A stretch of DNA of 52,718 bases from Prochlorococcus sp. AG-673-L20 (GTDB lineage Bacteria; Cyanobacteriota; Cyanobacteriia; PCC-6307; Cyanobiaceae). Positions 1 to 10,278 of this stretch are shown piece after piece (the stretch's first letter is position 1; each line of letters begins with the position of its first letter). The position numbers and the translations under genes were made by a program. The DNA lies in the NCBI GenBank assembly GCA_003211135.1, contig QCTN01000009.1:1-52718 (forward strand), written 5' to 3'. Under the pieces are notes generated by a model. It was not told where the DNA came from. It worked only from the letters and a program-made list of their open reading frames with translations, and made no database searches.

Positions 1-601
1 ATTCCTTAGTTAATCCGAACTTAGAGGTATCAACCGCCATTGATTTTAACTTCTCACCAGTTGGCTTTTCACTAAATTCTTTAATATTACCCAAATCATC
101 TGTTCTCATAAGCCCAAAACCTTCAGCCTGAGCCTCATCAACAGGTAAAGCAGCTACTGTTAAATCAGCATTATTATCTCTATGGTGTTGAACAAATAAA
201 CTATAGTCCATCCTATAAAGCTGATCACCAGACAATATTAAATATTCGTCCACATCCCACTCTTGGAATAACCATTGATACTTTCTTACTGCATCAGCAG
301 TACCTTCAAACCACTTTGGACTATCAGGAGTCTGCTGAGCAGCTAGAACTTCCACAAAACCTTGCCCAAAAGGAGCACTTAAATTGTAAGTTCTCCCAAT
401 ATGTCTGTTAAGAGAAGCACTATTAAACTGAGTTAAAACGTACATTTTATTAATCCCAGAATTAATACAATTACTTATTGGGATATCAATCAACCGATAT
501 TTACCTGCTAAAGGAACTGCAGGTTTAGCCCTCATTTTTGTTAAGGGATAAAGCCTAGAACCTTTTCCTCCTCCGAGGATGATTGCCAACACACGCTTCA
601 T
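1..601 (-). CDS. glgC: Glucose-1-phosphate adenylyltransferase (ADP-glucose pyrophosphorylase), 5' part only
   Basis: This is the N-terminal ~200 residues of GlgC; the gene runs off the left edge of the window. The enzyme makes ADP-glucose from glucose-1-phosphate and ATP, the committed step of glycogen synthesis. The protein starts [12 protein letters not shown] and contains the nucleotidyltransferase signature [12 protein letters not shown] at about residues 10-21, followed by the [19 protein letters not shown] segment that binds substrate, and later [11 protein letters not shown]. The ATG at 599-601 is the only sensible start because the family begins a few residues before the GGGxGxRL motif. 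It lies downstream of hemA on the same strand after a 129-base gap that probably holds its own promoter. Identity is very secure; completeness cannot be judged. Confidence 0.96.
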   Translation of the reverse strand, partial: MKRVLAIILGGGKGSRLYPLTKMRAKPAVPLAGKYRLIDIPISNCINSGINKMYVLTQFNSASLNRHIGRTYNLSAPFGQGFVEVLAAQQTPDSPKWFEGTADAVRKYQWLFQEWDVDEYLILSGDQLYRMDYSLFVQHHRDNNADLTVAALPVDEAQAEGFGLMRTDDLGNIKEFSEKPTGEKLKSMAVDTSKFGLTKE

Positions 602-730
602 TCAATTTAATGGAGGTATACTCAACTATTAAAATTAGCTGATTATGTGCAAATTTAAAAATGGAAATGGCCACTTTACAAAGGTATTTAGAAAAATCTA
701 ATGAAAAACTTAATATAAAGTCAGTTATTT

Positions 731-2041
731 TTAAAAATTTTGTTCATCATCTACCAAAGAAAACAATTTTTCAACGATTTTTAATGATGCTCGTCTTTCA
801 TCTCTTGACTGAGGACTTCTCAATTTAGTGACTGGTGTGTGAAGAATCTTATTAATAATACCCTTAGTTAAAGCCTCTACAACTTTCCTTTCTCGAGCAG
901 AAAAATCAGGTCCCATTCTACTTAGTGCCTTTTGTAACTCTTCTTTTCTTATTAACTCCAAATCAGATCTTAATTTATTTATAACTGGAACTGCTTCCAA
1001 ACTTGCCCACCACTCCAAAAAAATGATTCTTTCATCTTTTACTAAAGATTCAGCCTCTTTTGCTATTTTTTGTCTAAATTCTTGATTTCTAGAAACAACT
1101 TCCTCTAAGTCATCTACATCAAAAGACTCTATAGAAGTATGATCTTTAACATCATTCGATATATTTCTTGGAACACCTATATCAATAAATTTAAGTTTAT
1201 TATTTAAACTAATATTTTCAACTCTTGCTAAATCAATAAAAGGTTTTTCTGAGGCAGTACTAGTAAAGACAAGAGAGGATAAAGATATATTTTCATCCAA
1301 TTCATTTAAACTCTTGCAATTTATTTCAAGATCTGGGAAATCTCCTGCAAGATTAACGGCTCTATCAATATTTCTATTTAAAAGAGTGAGCTTATGGCAT
1401 CCTTTGGATTTCAAATGAGTTATTAAAAGTCTACTCATCCTTCCAGCGCCAACGACTAGAATTTTTTCTGATTTCAAACTAACTAGCCCATCAACACCAT
1501 GATCCTGTCCAATTTTTAATTGAGCCAGTTCTACAGCAGCTGAACTAATTGAAACAGCACCAGTTCCCAAATTTGTTTCAGATCTAACTTTCTTCCCGGC
1601 ACTAACTGATTGACTTAATAACCTATTAAGAATTGGCCCGGTAGATTGATTCTCCTGACCTAATCTCATCATTTTTTTAACTTGCGAGAGTATTTGCCCT
1701 TCGCCCAAAACGAGGCTATCTAATCCAGCTGAGACTTTCATTAAATGTAAAACAGCTTCTTCTTGCCTAAAATCAAAAAGATGAGGATTTAGGTCTTCAA
1801 AATTTAAGCTCGAGTAATCTGTTAAAAATTCTTTAATAGATGAAATACCAATATTTATCTCTTTAACAAGAGCGTATATTTCTAACCTATTACAAGTACT
1901 TAAAATAGAAACTTCTAAAATATCAGAATTGATCCTCAGAGTTTTTAATGATTCTGAAATCGATTGATCAGGAATACTTAACTTCTCACGCACTTCGACA
2001 GGTGCCGTGCGATGACTTAGTCCGACGACAACAATATGCAT
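731..2041 (-). CDS. hemA: Glutamyl-tRNA reductase
   Basis: Catalyses NADPH-dependent reduction of glutamyl-tRNA(Glu) to glutamate-1-semialdehyde, the first committed step of chlorophyll, heme and bilin synthesis. The 436-residue length is normal for the family. The N-terminal catalytic domain has the active-site cysteine C50 in LSTCNRLEIYA and the substrate-binding GLSHRTAPVEVRE segment at residues 7-19. The NADPH domain shows VVGAGRMSRLL near residue 200 and the C-terminal helical dimerisation domain ends the protein. It sits 17 bases downstream of glpX and is probably co-transcribed with it. An N-terminal heme-regulatory region is not obvious from sequence alone. Confidence 0.97.
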   Translation of the reverse strand: MHIVVVGLSHRTAPVEVREKLSIPDQSISESLKTLRINSDILEVSILSTCNRLEIYALVKEINIGISSIKEFLTDYSSLNFEDLNPHLFDFRQEEAVLHLMKVSAGLDSLVLGEGQILSQVKKMMRLGQENQSTGPILNRLLSQSVSAGKKVRSETNLGTGAVSISSAAVELAQLKIGQDHGVDGLVSLKSEKILVVGAGRMSRLLITHLKSKGCHKLTLLNRNIDRAVNLAGDFPDLEINCKSLNELDENISLSSLVFTSTASEKPFIDLARVENISLNNKLKFIDIGVPRNISNDVKDHTSIESFDVDDLEEVVSRNQEFRQKIAKEAESLVKDERIIFLEWWASLEAVPVINKLRSDLELIRKEELQKALSRMGPDFSARERKVVEALTKGIINKILHTPVTKLRSPQSRDERRASLKIVEKLFSLVDDEQNF

Positions 2042-2058
2042 AAAATCAAACTAAAGTA

Positions 2059-3060
2059 TTAAAGGCTGATGCTTTTAGCACCATCTTTCATATGTATTGT
2101 ATTTGTAAATCGACAAGTACTATCTAATGTACTTATTACAAGGCTACTTGTTCTAGTACAATCTTTTTCAAATTTAACTCCGTCAAATAATAATCCATCT
2201 GTAATTCCACTACCGGCAAAGATAACATTTTCTCCTGAGGCAAGTTCGTTGGCCTCATAGATTTTGTCAATATCAGTAATTCCCATTTCATTTAAACGTT
2301 TTATATTTCCTTCTTTTGTATAGTCAGCCCATTCAGAAGTTTGAGCAATTGCAGGATCATAAACTAACTGTCCTTGAAAATGTCCCCCCAGAGCTCTCAT
2401 AGCAGCTGCAGATATTACACCTTCTGGGGCTGCTCCAATACCCATTAAGCAATGAGTCCCTGTACCTGCAAATCCGCAAGCAATTGCAGCTTGAACATCT
2501 CCATCAGAAATAGGTTGAATTTTTGCACCACATTCTCGAATCTCCTTAATCAAGCCTTTATGTCTTGCTCTATCCATAACAACTACAGTAAGTTCGTCAA
2601 TTGCCAGATCCAAGCAATTACTTAAAATCTTTAAATTCTCAGTAGCGGATTTTCTAATATCTACTTTTCCTTTTGCCGCTGGAGGAGCTGCCAATTTATT
2701 CATATAAAAATCAGGGGCATTGAAAAGACCTCCAGTGTCTGAAGCAGCTAATACTGCCATGGATCCTCGTTGATTGTTAGCACAAAGATTAGTTCCTTCA
2801 CAAGGATCTACAGCGAAGTCAACCCCTGGACCGTTTCCGCTACCAACCTCTTCCCCGATATATAACATCGGGGCCTCGTCACGTTCACCTTCACCTATAA
2901 CAATTTTTCCTTTCATCTCAATTTTACCCATACGCAACCTCATTGCTTCAACAGCAGCTGCATCAGCTTCGTCTTTTTGGCCTAAACCAGTAAGTTTCGC
3001 TGATGCGATTGCGGCTTGCTCGACTACTTCGAGAATTTCTTGAATTAAAGTTTGATTCAC
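2059..3060 (-). CDS. glpX: Class II fructose-1,6-bisphosphatase / sedoheptulose-1,7-bisphosphatase
   Basis: GlpX-type bisphosphatase of 333 residues. In cyanobacteria this one enzyme hydrolyses both fructose-1,6- and sedoheptulose-1,7-bisphosphate in the Calvin cycle. Visible family motifs are [15 protein letters not shown] (about residues 56-70), with metal-binding acidic residues, the [12 protein letters not shown] loop at about 82-93 and [12 protein letters not shown] near 160. It is divergent from rpe, another Calvin/pentose-phosphate gene, across a 187-base spacer that must carry both promoters. It precedes hemA and glgC on the same strand, linking carbon fixation, pigment synthesis and glycogen storage in one neighbourhood. 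Confidence 0.96.
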   Translation of the reverse strand: MNQTLIQEILEVVEQAAIASAKLTGLGQKDEADAAAVEAMRLRMGKIEMKGKIVIGEGERDEAPMLYIGEEVGSGNGPGVDFAVDPCEGTNLCANNQRGSMAVLAASDTGGLFNAPDFYMNKLAAPPAAKGKVDIRKSATENLKILSNCLDLAIDELTVVVMDRARHKGLIKEIRECGAKIQPISDGDVQAAIACGFAGTGTHCLMGIGAAPEGVISAAAMRALGGHFQGQLVYDPAIAQTSEWADYTKEGNIKRLNEMGITDIDKIYEANELASGENVIFAGSGITDGLLFDGVKFEKDCTRTSSLVISTLDSTCRFTNTIHMKDGAKSISL

Positions 3061-3247
3061 AATTAAATTTTAAAAGATTTTCTAAGAGGTTTAAAACATA
3101 TTCTCATAAAAAATGTCTTTTTTATAAGAATTAATTTGCTAATTAGCTTTTTTTAACTCTTTGCAGGTGTTACTTTATCAGGCCGTGACTTGAAATTAGG
3201 AATAAGGAACCAAATATAGTATCTTTATTAAATATTTTAAAAATTAA

Positions 3248-4003
3248 ATGCAAGAAACTAATTCTAAAAATTCAGTTAGTGTTAATCGACCAATTCAAAT
3301 AATTCCTTCCGTTTTACCAGCTGACTGGGCAAATATGGGGGCATGCGTTAAAGAACTTGAAGAAGCGGGTGTTGATCGAATTCAATTTGATGTTATGGAT
3401 GGAAATTTTGTACCAAATCTTACATTTGGACCTGAAATGATTACTGCATGTAGAAAATATTGTGAGGTTCCTTTTGAAACTCAATTAATGGTAAGCCAAT
3501 ATAATTGTGAGACAATGCTCGAGGCCTATGTCAAAGCCACAAAAGGTCCGAATGGAGAGCCTGGAGTTGTTATAGCTCATGCTGAAGCTAATGTTCACCT
3601 ACATAGAGTTCTTGGAAAGATAAGAGATCTTGGTGGATCACCATCGGTTGCATTAAATCCTCATACGCCTTTCGAAATGATTGAAAACATTATGGATATG
3701 GTAGATCATGTCTTGGTAATGACAGTTAATCCAGGATTCGGTGGACAAGCCTACATCCCAACAATGTTAAATAAAATAAGAAAGATTAGACAATTCGTAA
3801 TTGAAAAGAATTTGAATGTAGATATTGAAGTTGATGGTGGAATAAAAGCAAATTGGACCATTTCGCAATGTGCAGAAGCTGGTGCTAATTGTTTCATTGC
3901 AGGAAGTGGCATGTTTGCTTATCCAACTTTAAAAGAGGGTTGTGATGAATTACGTTCAGTTGCTCTAGATGCTCAAAATGGAAAGATAATTTCAGAGCCT
4001 TAA
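3248..4003 (+). CDS. rpe: Ribulose-phosphate 3-epimerase
   Basis: Interconverts ribulose-5-phosphate and xylulose-5-phosphate in the Calvin cycle and pentose-phosphate pathway. The 251-residue protein shows the TIM-barrel motifs of the family: IIPSVLPADWANM near residue 20, the metal-binding FDVMDGNFVPNLTFGP at about 48-63, MTVNPGFGGQ near 160 and EVDGGI near 200. There is a ~15-residue polar N-terminal extension before the first strand. It is transcribed divergently from glpX. Its 3' end overlaps the 3' end of convergent ccsA by 12 bases. Confidence 0.97.
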   Translation: MQETNSKNSVSVNRPIQIIPSVLPADWANMGACVKELEEAGVDRIQFDVMDGNFVPNLTFGPEMITACRKYCEVPFETQLMVSQYNCETMLEAYVKATKGPNGEPGVVIAHAEANVHLHRVLGKIRDLGGSPSVALNPHTPFEMIENIMDMVDHVLVMTVNPGFGGQAYIPTMLNKIRKIRQFVIEKNLNVDIEVDGGIKANWTISQCAEAGANCFIAGSGMFAYPTLKEGCDELRSVALDAQNGKIISEP

Positions 4004-4960
4004 TAATAGGATCTTATAAAAATTTAATATTCCAAATATCCAACCATAACTATGCAAACCTACACCTAAGAAATTTACTCCGATATAACATATAAGTACG
4101 ACAAAAAAGCCCGAAGTAGCAAGTAATGCAGGTCTTCTACCCTGCCAACCTCTACTTATTCTCATATGTAAATAGGCCGCATAAAATAACCAAGAGATGA
4201 AGGCCCAGGTCTCCTTAGGATCCCAACTCCACCAGGTACCCCAAGCTTCATTAGCCCAAATAGCTCCAGTAATTAATCCAAGAGTGAGAAGAACAAATCC
4301 TACTAATATAGATCGATAACTAAGAGTATCTAATTCTTCAGAATGAGAAAAATTTATAGGCTCAATCTTATCATTGATTGAATAAGAATTAGATATTTTG
4401 AAACCACCAACACCTGTAGAACTACTTCTAAGTTGAAGTGGTTGGCTATTATTTATAAATAGTACAGAAGCTGAGAGTAAAGAGCCAATGATAAGGGCAG
4501 AATAACTAAGCATGACTACACTTACATGCATAATTAACCAACTTGATCTTAATGCCGGAACAAGATTGGATGATAGCTTTAAATCTTCAGGCAATACAAA
4601 GCAAGCGAAAGCCACAGTTAAAAGTTCTATAGGTATTGCTATTGCTGGGATTATCGGAGTCGGGTATTCTTTCTCAACTAATAATTGACCTAAAGATACA
4701 CCCCAAACTAAGAAATAAAGGGATTCATATAAATTACTTATTGGAAAATGTCCAGATATAATCCATCTTAAGATAAGCTGTAAGGCTATAAAGAGATTAA
4801 TTAAAACAGTAATAAATCTCACATATGAAGAGGATTTTTTATTAAATAAGGCTATTAGTGAAATAGGCAAATTAATTAATAAAAAATAAAAAATCAAAAG
4901 GCCTATCGAGGATACTGGATCGTAAATTAAATTTTTGATAACTCCATTAAATATCATCAT
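3992..4960 (-). CDS. ccsA: Cytochrome c biogenesis protein CcsA (system II heme handling)
   Basis: Integral thylakoid membrane protein of 322 residues with about eight hydrophobic segments. It handles heme with its partner CcsB/Ccs1 for covalent attachment to c-type cytochromes such as cytochrome f and c6. The diagnostic WWD signature WWSWDPKETW lies near residues 237-246, with conserved histidines in flanking segments (IMHVSVVMLSYSAL and GVGLHSYGW). A less conserved soluble loop lies at about residues 170-215. The gene converges on rpe and overlaps it by 12 bases. The partner gene is not in the window. Confidence 0.93.
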   Translation of the reverse strand: MMIFNGVIKNLIYDPVSSIGLLIFYFLLINLPISLIALFNKKSSSYVRFITVLINLFIALQLILRWIISGHFPISNLYESLYFLVWGVSLGQLLVEKEYPTPIIPAIAIPIELLTVAFACFVLPEDLKLSSNLVPALRSSWLIMHVSVVMLSYSALIIGSLLSASVLFINNSQPLQLRSSSTGVGGFKISNSYSINDKIEPINFSHSEELDTLSYRSILVGFVLLTLGLITGAIWANEAWGTWWSWDPKETWAFISWLFYAAYLHMRISRGWQGRRPALLATSGFFVVLICYIGVNFLGVGLHSYGWIFGILNFYKILLLRL

Positions 4961-5071
4961 CAGTAATATATAAATTTTATTATTTGACTTATTTATAAAA
5001 TAATAATAAAAATAAAAAATTCATGAATATATCAAATATTTTAATTTAAATTTATCTCTTAATTTAAGTAA

Positions 5072-5800
5072 TCAAAGATGAAAATCATCCCCCAAATAAA
5101 ACTTTTTGACTATTTGATTATTTGCAAGTTCATCTGATGATCCATGCGCTAAAATCTTTCCTTCACTTAAAACATATGATTTGCTTGTAATTAATAGGGT
5201 CTCTCGGACATTATGGTCTGTTATAAGAATTCCCATGCCATTCTTACTGAGTTTAATAATAAGTTTCTTTAAATCATTCACAGCCAAGGGGTCAATCCCC
5301 GCGAAAGGTTCATCCAAAAGTAAATATTTGGGTCCTTTCCTTCCTACTGATAGAGCTCTTGCTATTTCACACCTTCTCCTCTCACCTCCAGATAGTTGAT
5401 AACCATAATTATCAACAACTTTATTTAGATTAAATTCATTAATTATTTTTTCTCTCTTATTTCTTACGATTGCACTTGTAAAAAATGAATGATGTAAAGC
5501 TAAGTCAATATTTTCTTTAACTGTAAGATCTCTAAAAACACTTGCTTCTTGAGTTAAATATCCTAAACCAAGCCTTGCTCTTCTAGGTAAGGGTAAATTT
5601 TTTATAGACTTGCCATTCATTAATATATCTCCCTTATCAGGTTTTAAATTGCCAACTGCAAGATTAAAAGTAGATGTTTTCCCCGCTCCATTAGGTCCCA
5701 TTAAACCTACAATTTCACCTGGACATACCTTTATTGACACATCATCAACTATTGATTTTCCTTCAATAGTCAGAGATACGTTTTTTATTTCAAAATTCAT
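5072..5800 (-). CDS. lptB: ABC transporter ATP-binding protein, LptB family
   Basis: Cytoplasmic ATPase of 242 residues. The Walker A motif is GPNGAGKT (residues 35-42), the signature is LSGGE (136-140) followed by RRRCEIARAL, and Walker B is LLLDEP (160-165) with FAGIDP. The overall sequence, including YLTQEASVFRDLTVKENI, resembles the LptB family that drives lipopolysaccharide export with LptFG. No membrane partner is encoded nearby, so the substrate is inferred from family only. It lies 4 bases downstream of the DUF309 gene and is probably translated from the same message. Confidence 0.85.
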   Translation of the reverse strand: MNFEIKNVSLTIEGKSIVDDVSIKVCPGEIVGLMGPNGAGKTSTFNLAVGNLKPDKGDILMNGKSIKNLPLPRRARLGLGYLTQEASVFRDLTVKENIDLALHHSFFTSAIVRNKREKIINEFNLNKVVDNYGYQLSGGERRRCEIARALSVGRKGPKYLLLDEPFAGIDPLAVNDLKKLIIKLSKNGMGILITDHNVRETLLITSKSYVLSEGKILAHGSSDELANNQIVKKFYLGDDFHL

Positions 5801-5804
5801 TTTT

Positions 5805-6173
5805 CTATTTTCTGACTAGGTAAGGTTTATCATTTTTTGTTAATTCCTCTTCATATTGAAGTTTTCTTAATAATTCCTCAAGACATTTACAAAAAGATTC
5901 GAGATCTATTCCTAAATCTATATTAGTTCTATTTTTTATCCTACCTAAGCCTTCTCCCAATAATATAGTCGCTCCATTTATATTCCCCTTACTTAAATGA
6001 AATTGAGAAACGGATACTTGAAGTATGCCTTGTATGATTTGTCTCTCATCTCCATCAAGAGTATTCCATATGTCTTCAAAAGCATCATGAGCTTCGTACC
6101 ATTTTTGATTATTAAAGAGATTTAAAGCAACAGAAAAAGTATTCTCAAAACTTTTTATATCTTCTTCTCTCAT
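5805..6173 (-). CDS. DUF309 family protein
   Basis: A 122-residue soluble, mostly helical protein. The segment WYEAHDAFEDIWNTLDGDER (about residues 22-41) matches the conserved HxxxExxW core of DUF309, and the following IIQGILQVSVSQFHLSKGN is typical too. The biochemical role of this family is not established. It sits between typA and the LptB-like ATPase with gaps of 6 and 4 bases, so the three probably form one transcription unit. Confidence 0.8.
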   Translation of the reverse strand: MREEDIKSFENTFSVALNLFNNQKWYEAHDAFEDIWNTLDGDERQIIQGILQVSVSQFHLSKGNINGATILLGEGLGRIKNRTNIDLGIDLESFCKCLEELLRKLQYEEELTKNDKPYLVRK

Positions 6174-6179
6174 AATATT

Positions 6180-7982
6180 TTATTTTTTAATTGCCTTCTT
6201 CTTATTTAATTTCCTCATTCTTATAGAATCAGGTGTCACCTCCAACATTTCATCAGGACCTATATATTCAAGTGCTCTCTCAAGAGTAATATCTACAGGA
6301 GATTGTAAAGTATCTAATTCTTCTGCTCCTGCAGATCTCATATTAGTCAATTGCTTGGTTTTACAGATATTTAACTCTAAATCTTGTGATCTATTATTCT
6401 CACCAATGATCATACCTTTATAAACTTTTACTCCTGGTTTAATAAAATAAACACCTCTATCTTCCGCATTTTTTAAAGCATAAAAGGTAGCAACACCCTC
6501 TTCAAAGGAAATAAGTACTCCATTTCTTCTTGTCTCAAAATCTCCAGCTTTAGGTTTATATTCATAGAATGAATGACTCATAATTCCTTCACCTCTGGTT
6601 ATTCGAACAAATTCACCACGGAAGCCTATAAGGCCTCTTGATGGTACAAGAAACTCTAATTGAGTTCTTCCGTCTGAACTTGTCTGCATATTTTTCATTT
6701 CAGCCTTTCTTGATCCTAGTTTTTCAATACAAGACCCAACTGCTGCCTCAGGAACATCTAAAACTAATGTTTCAATAGGTTCGCATTGAACATCATCAAT
6801 TTCTCTAAAAATAACTTGAGGTTGCGATATTTGGAATTCAAAACCCTCTCTTCTCATTGTTTCTATCAGAATTCCTAAATGAAGTTCACCTCTCCCAGAC
6901 ACAGAAAATCTATCTGGAGAATCGGTTTCTTCAACTCTGAGGGCAACATTAGTTAATAATTCCCTCTCCAATCTATTTTTTAATTGTCTGCTAGTAACAA
7001 ATTTACCTTCTTTGCCAGCGAATGGAGAATCATTTACGACAAAGGTCATATTTAGTGTAGGTTCGTCCACTTTAATTAAAGGAAGGGGATGAGGAGAATC
7101 AGGACAGGCAATCGTCTCTCCAATATTTACATCCTCAAAACCGGAAACAGCAACAATATCTCCTGCGAAGGCTTCTTTAATATCAATTCTTTGTAATCCC
7201 TCAAAACCTAAAAGCTTACTTACTTTACCCTTTATAGTTTTACCACTTTCTTTTATTAAACTTGCTTGTTGGCCATTTTTTATAGTTCCATTATGAATCT
7301 TTCCAATAACAATTCTCCCTAAGAAATCAGAATAATCCAAAGTTGTAATTTGAAGCTGCAATGGCTTATTTAAATCCCCTACAGGTGGAGGGACATGCCT
7401 AAGAATAGCTTCAAAAAGGGGCAGCATATTATCACTATTTGATTCCATTTCTTCTTTTGCGAAACCAGATAAACCACTCCCGAATAAATAAGGAAAATCG
7501 CATTGATCATCATCCGCACCCAATTCAAGAAATAAATCAAGAACTTTATCCACAGCAATTTCTGGGACTACTCTGGGTCTATCGATTTTATTGACAAAAA
7601 CTATAGGCCTAAGACCTTTTTCTAAAGCTTTTTTTAACACAAATCTTGTTTGAGGCATTGGACCTTCATTAGCATCGACAATTAATAAACAACCATCAAC
7701 CATGCCCAATACTCTTTCAACTTCGCCGCCAAAGTCAGCATGTCCAGGTGTATCAATAATATTAATTCTCGTATTTTTATAATTAACAGCTGTATTTTTT
7801 GAGAGTATTGTTATACCTCTTTCTCTCTCAAGATCATTCGAATCCATTACACAAGTTGGTACTACTTCGTTATCTCTAAATATTCCAGATTGAGATAATA
7901 ATGCATCTACAAGTGTTGTTTTCCCATGATCTACATGAGCTATGATTGCTACATTTCTTATTTCTTTAATTAAAGTTGACAT
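6180..7982 (-). CDS. typA: Translational GTPase TypA/BipA
   Basis: Ribosome-associated GTPase linked to stress adaptation and 50S assembly. From the chosen start [10 protein letters not shown] it has 600 residues, matching the family. The G-domain motifs are [15 protein letters not shown] near the N-terminus, [15 protein letters not shown], and NKIDRP; the C-terminal BipA region has [11 protein letters not shown] and the terminal domain. An upstream in-frame ATG at 7998-8000 would add six residues (MVCKFL) with no family counterpart, so the internal ATG is preferred. It is the first gene of the typA-DUF309-lptB run. Confidence 0.96.
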   Translation of the reverse strand: MSTLIKEIRNVAIIAHVDHGKTTLVDALLSQSGIFRDNEVVPTCVMDSNDLERERGITILSKNTAVNYKNTRINIIDTPGHADFGGEVERVLGMVDGCLLIVDANEGPMPQTRFVLKKALEKGLRPIVFVNKIDRPRVVPEIAVDKVLDLFLELGADDDQCDFPYLFGSGLSGFAKEEMESNSDNMLPLFEAILRHVPPPVGDLNKPLQLQITTLDYSDFLGRIVIGKIHNGTIKNGQQASLIKESGKTIKGKVSKLLGFEGLQRIDIKEAFAGDIVAVSGFEDVNIGETIACPDSPHPLPLIKVDEPTLNMTFVVNDSPFAGKEGKFVTSRQLKNRLERELLTNVALRVEETDSPDRFSVSGRGELHLGILIETMRREGFEFQISQPQVIFREIDDVQCEPIETLVLDVPEAAVGSCIEKLGSRKAEMKNMQTSSDGRTQLEFLVPSRGLIGFRGEFVRITRGEGIMSHSFYEYKPKAGDFETRRNGVLISFEEGVATFYALKNAEDRGVYFIKPGVKVYKGMIIGENNRSQDLELNICKTKQLTNMRSAGAEELDTLQSPVDITLERALEYIGPDEMLEVTPDSIRMRKLNKKKAIKK

Positions 7983-8094
7983 CAAAAACTTACAAACCAA
8001 TAGTTGATTATATTAAGGCTAACTCAAAGAATGCTTATTCTGAAGGATTTACCTATAAGACTTTGAAAATCAAATACAATAACTTTCATTAGAT

Positions 8095-8835
8095 TTAGTT
8101 TTTTAATAAGCTGGAGTTTTTCAAATTCCTATTTGATGCTTCAAAAACTTTAAGTGCTTCAATGGATCCTTCATATCTCCAGTGCCAAGGCTCATAATCT
8201 ACATTTTTATTATTTTGATTGAAAGATAATTTAAAATGATACTTTGCTGCATTTTTTTTAAGCCATCTAAAAGCGTCAGTATTCTCAAATTCAACATCAA
8301 AATCTTTTTCTCTATTATTAGCATCTCCAATATCAATAGCAAATCCTGTACTATGTTCAGAATATCCAGGTGGCGCTGAAACCCTAGCTCTCTCTGCAGC
8401 GATTTGGTTCCTACTAGATTTTAAAGAATAAAAAATATCATTCTGCAGATTTATTGATCTATATCCACTAAGGAACACCAAATATATTCCATCTCTATTA
8501 GCATCTTCCCTCATTTTGAGAAGAGATTCACGCATATCAATATGAACTTCAATATTAGGTTCAATAAAAACTAATTTTTCATTTGAAACTTCCTTGTAGG
8601 GTAAATGACCCAAAATACTAAGATCATTATTTACACTCCTTTTAACATTATTAACTCGGGAGATATTAATTTTTAAATTACTCATAAATGCAAAGCCAAC
8701 AAAAGGTAGAAATAATATTGCAAAAAAAGCTAGAACTAAAGAATATTTCTTGAATTTAAATTTATTTTTTTTTAAATTTCTTCTCTCAGCAACTTGTATA
8801 TCAATGTATTCATTTATAAGATTCTTATTTTTCAA
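8095..8835 (-). CDS. Membrane-anchored D-alanyl-D-alanine carboxypeptidase, M15B (VanY-like)
   Basis: A 246-residue protein with a polar N-terminus, one membrane segment at about residues 32-51 and a periplasmic peptidase domain. Zinc-site residues of the M15 fold are visible: SEHSTGFAID with H161 and D168, and EPWHWRYEG with H218. The FLSGYRS segment at 121-127 is also typical of VanY. Such enzymes trim the terminal D-Ala from peptidoglycan pentapeptides. No VanH, VanA or sensor-kinase gene is nearby, so a role in cell-wall maturation or turnover is more likely than glycopeptide resistance. A second M15 enzyme lies at 14305-14991. Confidence 0.88.
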   Translation of the reverse strand: MKNKNLINEYIDIQVAERRNLKKNKFKFKKYSLVLAFFAILFLPFVGFAFMSNLKINISRVNNVKRSVNNDLSILGHLPYKEVSNEKLVFIEPNIEVHIDMRESLLKMREDANRDGIYLVFLSGYRSINLQNDIFYSLKSSRNQIAAERARVSAPPGYSEHSTGFAIDIGDANNREKDFDVEFENTDAFRWLKKNAAKYHFKLSFNQNNKNVDYEPWHWRYEGSIEALKVFEASNRNLKNSSLLKN

Positions 8836-8906
8836 TATAGAATTATTAATTCAAAAGATATTTCGATATTAACTATTAATTTACGAAATGCACTTTTATA
8901 AGGAAA

Positions 8907-8934
8907 TTGATGTAGTTTTTTAATAGGATACAAT
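8907..8934 (+). promoter_or_regulatory. Candidate sigma70 promoter of chlP
   Basis: TTGATG at 8907-8912 and TACAAT at 8929-8934 are separated by 16 bases. Predicted initiation near 8941 leaves a leader of only about six bases before the ATG at 8947, which would make the mRNA nearly leaderless. No Shine-Dalgarno sequence is visible there, consistent with this reading. It is a sequence-only prediction. Confidence 0.45.
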
Positions 8935-8946
8935 TTTTTTTTTGAT

Positions 8947-10278
8947 ATGTTGAGAGTTGCTGTTATCGGTGGAGGTCCAAGTGGTTCATGTGCTGCTGAA
9001 ATACTTGCTAAATCTGGGATAAAAACTTGGCTTTTTGAAAGGAAATTAGATAATGCAAAACCTTGTGGAGGAGCCATTCCTCTTTGTATGGTTGAGGAAT
9101 TTGAATTACCAGAAAATATTATAGATAGAAAAGTAAGACATATGAAAATGATATCTCCTTCTAATAGAGAAGTTGATATAAGCTTGGACAATGTTTATGG
9201 CAAAAGTGATAATGAATATATAGGAATGTGCAGAAGAGAGGTAATGGATGCATTTATGAGAAACAGAGCTTCTGAACTTGGGGCAACATTAATTAATGGA
9301 TTAGTTACTTCAATTGATACTGGGAAAGGTAATCAAGGTCCTTACAAACTCTCTTATTCTGATTTTTCTTCTGGAGATAAAAAAGGAGAACTTAAAGAGC
9401 TAACTGTAGACCTCTTAATTGGTGCTGACGGCGCCAACAGCAGAGTTGCTAAAGCTATGGATGCTGGAGATTACAAAGTAGCAATTGCATTCCAAGAAAG
9501 AATTAAATTGCCTAAAGAAGAAATGGGTTATTACGAAGATCTCGCTGAAATGTATGTAGGAACTGATGTTTCTCCTGACTTTTATGGTTGGGTATTTCCT
9601 AAATATGATCATGTCGCAGTAGGCACAGGCACAATGCAGAAAAACCAATCCCTAATAAAAGGTCTTCAAGAAGGAGTAAGGAATAGAGCAAAAAAACGAC
9701 TCGTTAATGGAGAAGTTATCAAAGTCGAAGCACATCCTATTCCAGAGCATCCAAGACCTCGAAGAGTTGTAGGAAGAATGGCTTTGGTAGGAGATGCTGC
9801 TGGTTATGTAACAAAGAGCTCCGGAGAGGGTATTTATTTTGCTGCGAAAAGTGGGAGAATGTGCGCTGAAGAAATCGTTGAAGCTTCAAAAAATGGACAA
9901 GAAATTCCTTCAGAAAAAGATTTAAAGAATTATTTAAAAAAATGGGATAAAAAATATGGCACAACCTACAAGGTACTAGAAATTCTTCAAAATATTTTTT
10001 ATAGAAATGATTCTGCTAGAGAAGCTTTTGTAGAGATGTGTGATGATATGGATGTTCAAAGACTAACTTTTGATAGTTACCTGTATAAACGAGTAGTTGC
10101 GATGAAACCCCTCCAGCAAATTAAACTAACCATGCTTACTCTTGGATCAATTTTAAGAGGAAAAGCACTAGCACCACTAAAATATAAACCAGTTAATAGT
10201 GCTGTAAGAGAAGAAAAAGAAGTAGAAAAAATGTTAAAGAATTATTCAATTAAAGGTGGAATTAAAGTTAAGAGTTAA
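8947..10278 (+). CDS. chlP: Geranylgeranyl diphosphate / geranylgeranyl-chlorophyll reductase
   Basis: Flavoprotein of 443 residues that reduces the geranylgeranyl group to phytyl for chlorophyll and tocopherol. The N-terminal FAD-binding motif VIGGGPSGSCAAEIL is at residues 6-20, followed by the CGGAIPL motif. The second FAD motif, with GDAAGYVTKSSGEGI, lies near residues 285-299. Length and order match plant and cyanobacterial ChlP. It converges on glyS and overlaps its 3' end by 11 bases. The gene is divergent from the VanY-like gene. Confidence 0.96.
   Translation: MLRVAVIGGGPSGSCAAEILAKSGIKTWLFERKLDNAKPCGGAIPLCMVEEFELPENIIDRKVRHMKMISPSNREVDISLDNVYGKSDNEYIGMCRREVMDAFMRNRASELGATLINGLVTSIDTGKGNQGPYKLSYSDFSSGDKKGELKELTVDLLIGADGANSRVAKAMDAGDYKVAIAFQERIKLPKEEMGYYEDLAEMYVGTDVSPDFYGWVFPKYDHVAVGTGTMQKNQSLIKGLQEGVRNRAKKRLVNGEVIKVEAHPIPEHPRPRRVVGRMALVGDAAGYVTKSSGEGIYFAAKSGRMCAEEIVEASKNGQEIPSEKDLKNYLKKWDKKYGTTYKVLEILQNIFYRNDSAREAFVEMCDDMDVQRLTFDSYLYKRVVAMKPLQQIKLTMLTLGSILRGKALAPLKYKPVNSAVREEKEVEKMLKNYSIKGGIKVKS

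Noticed and set aside
8832..9191. Antisense frame overlapping the 5' end of chlP
   Set aside because: It covers the chlP FAD-binding region and promoter and has no recognisable protein features.
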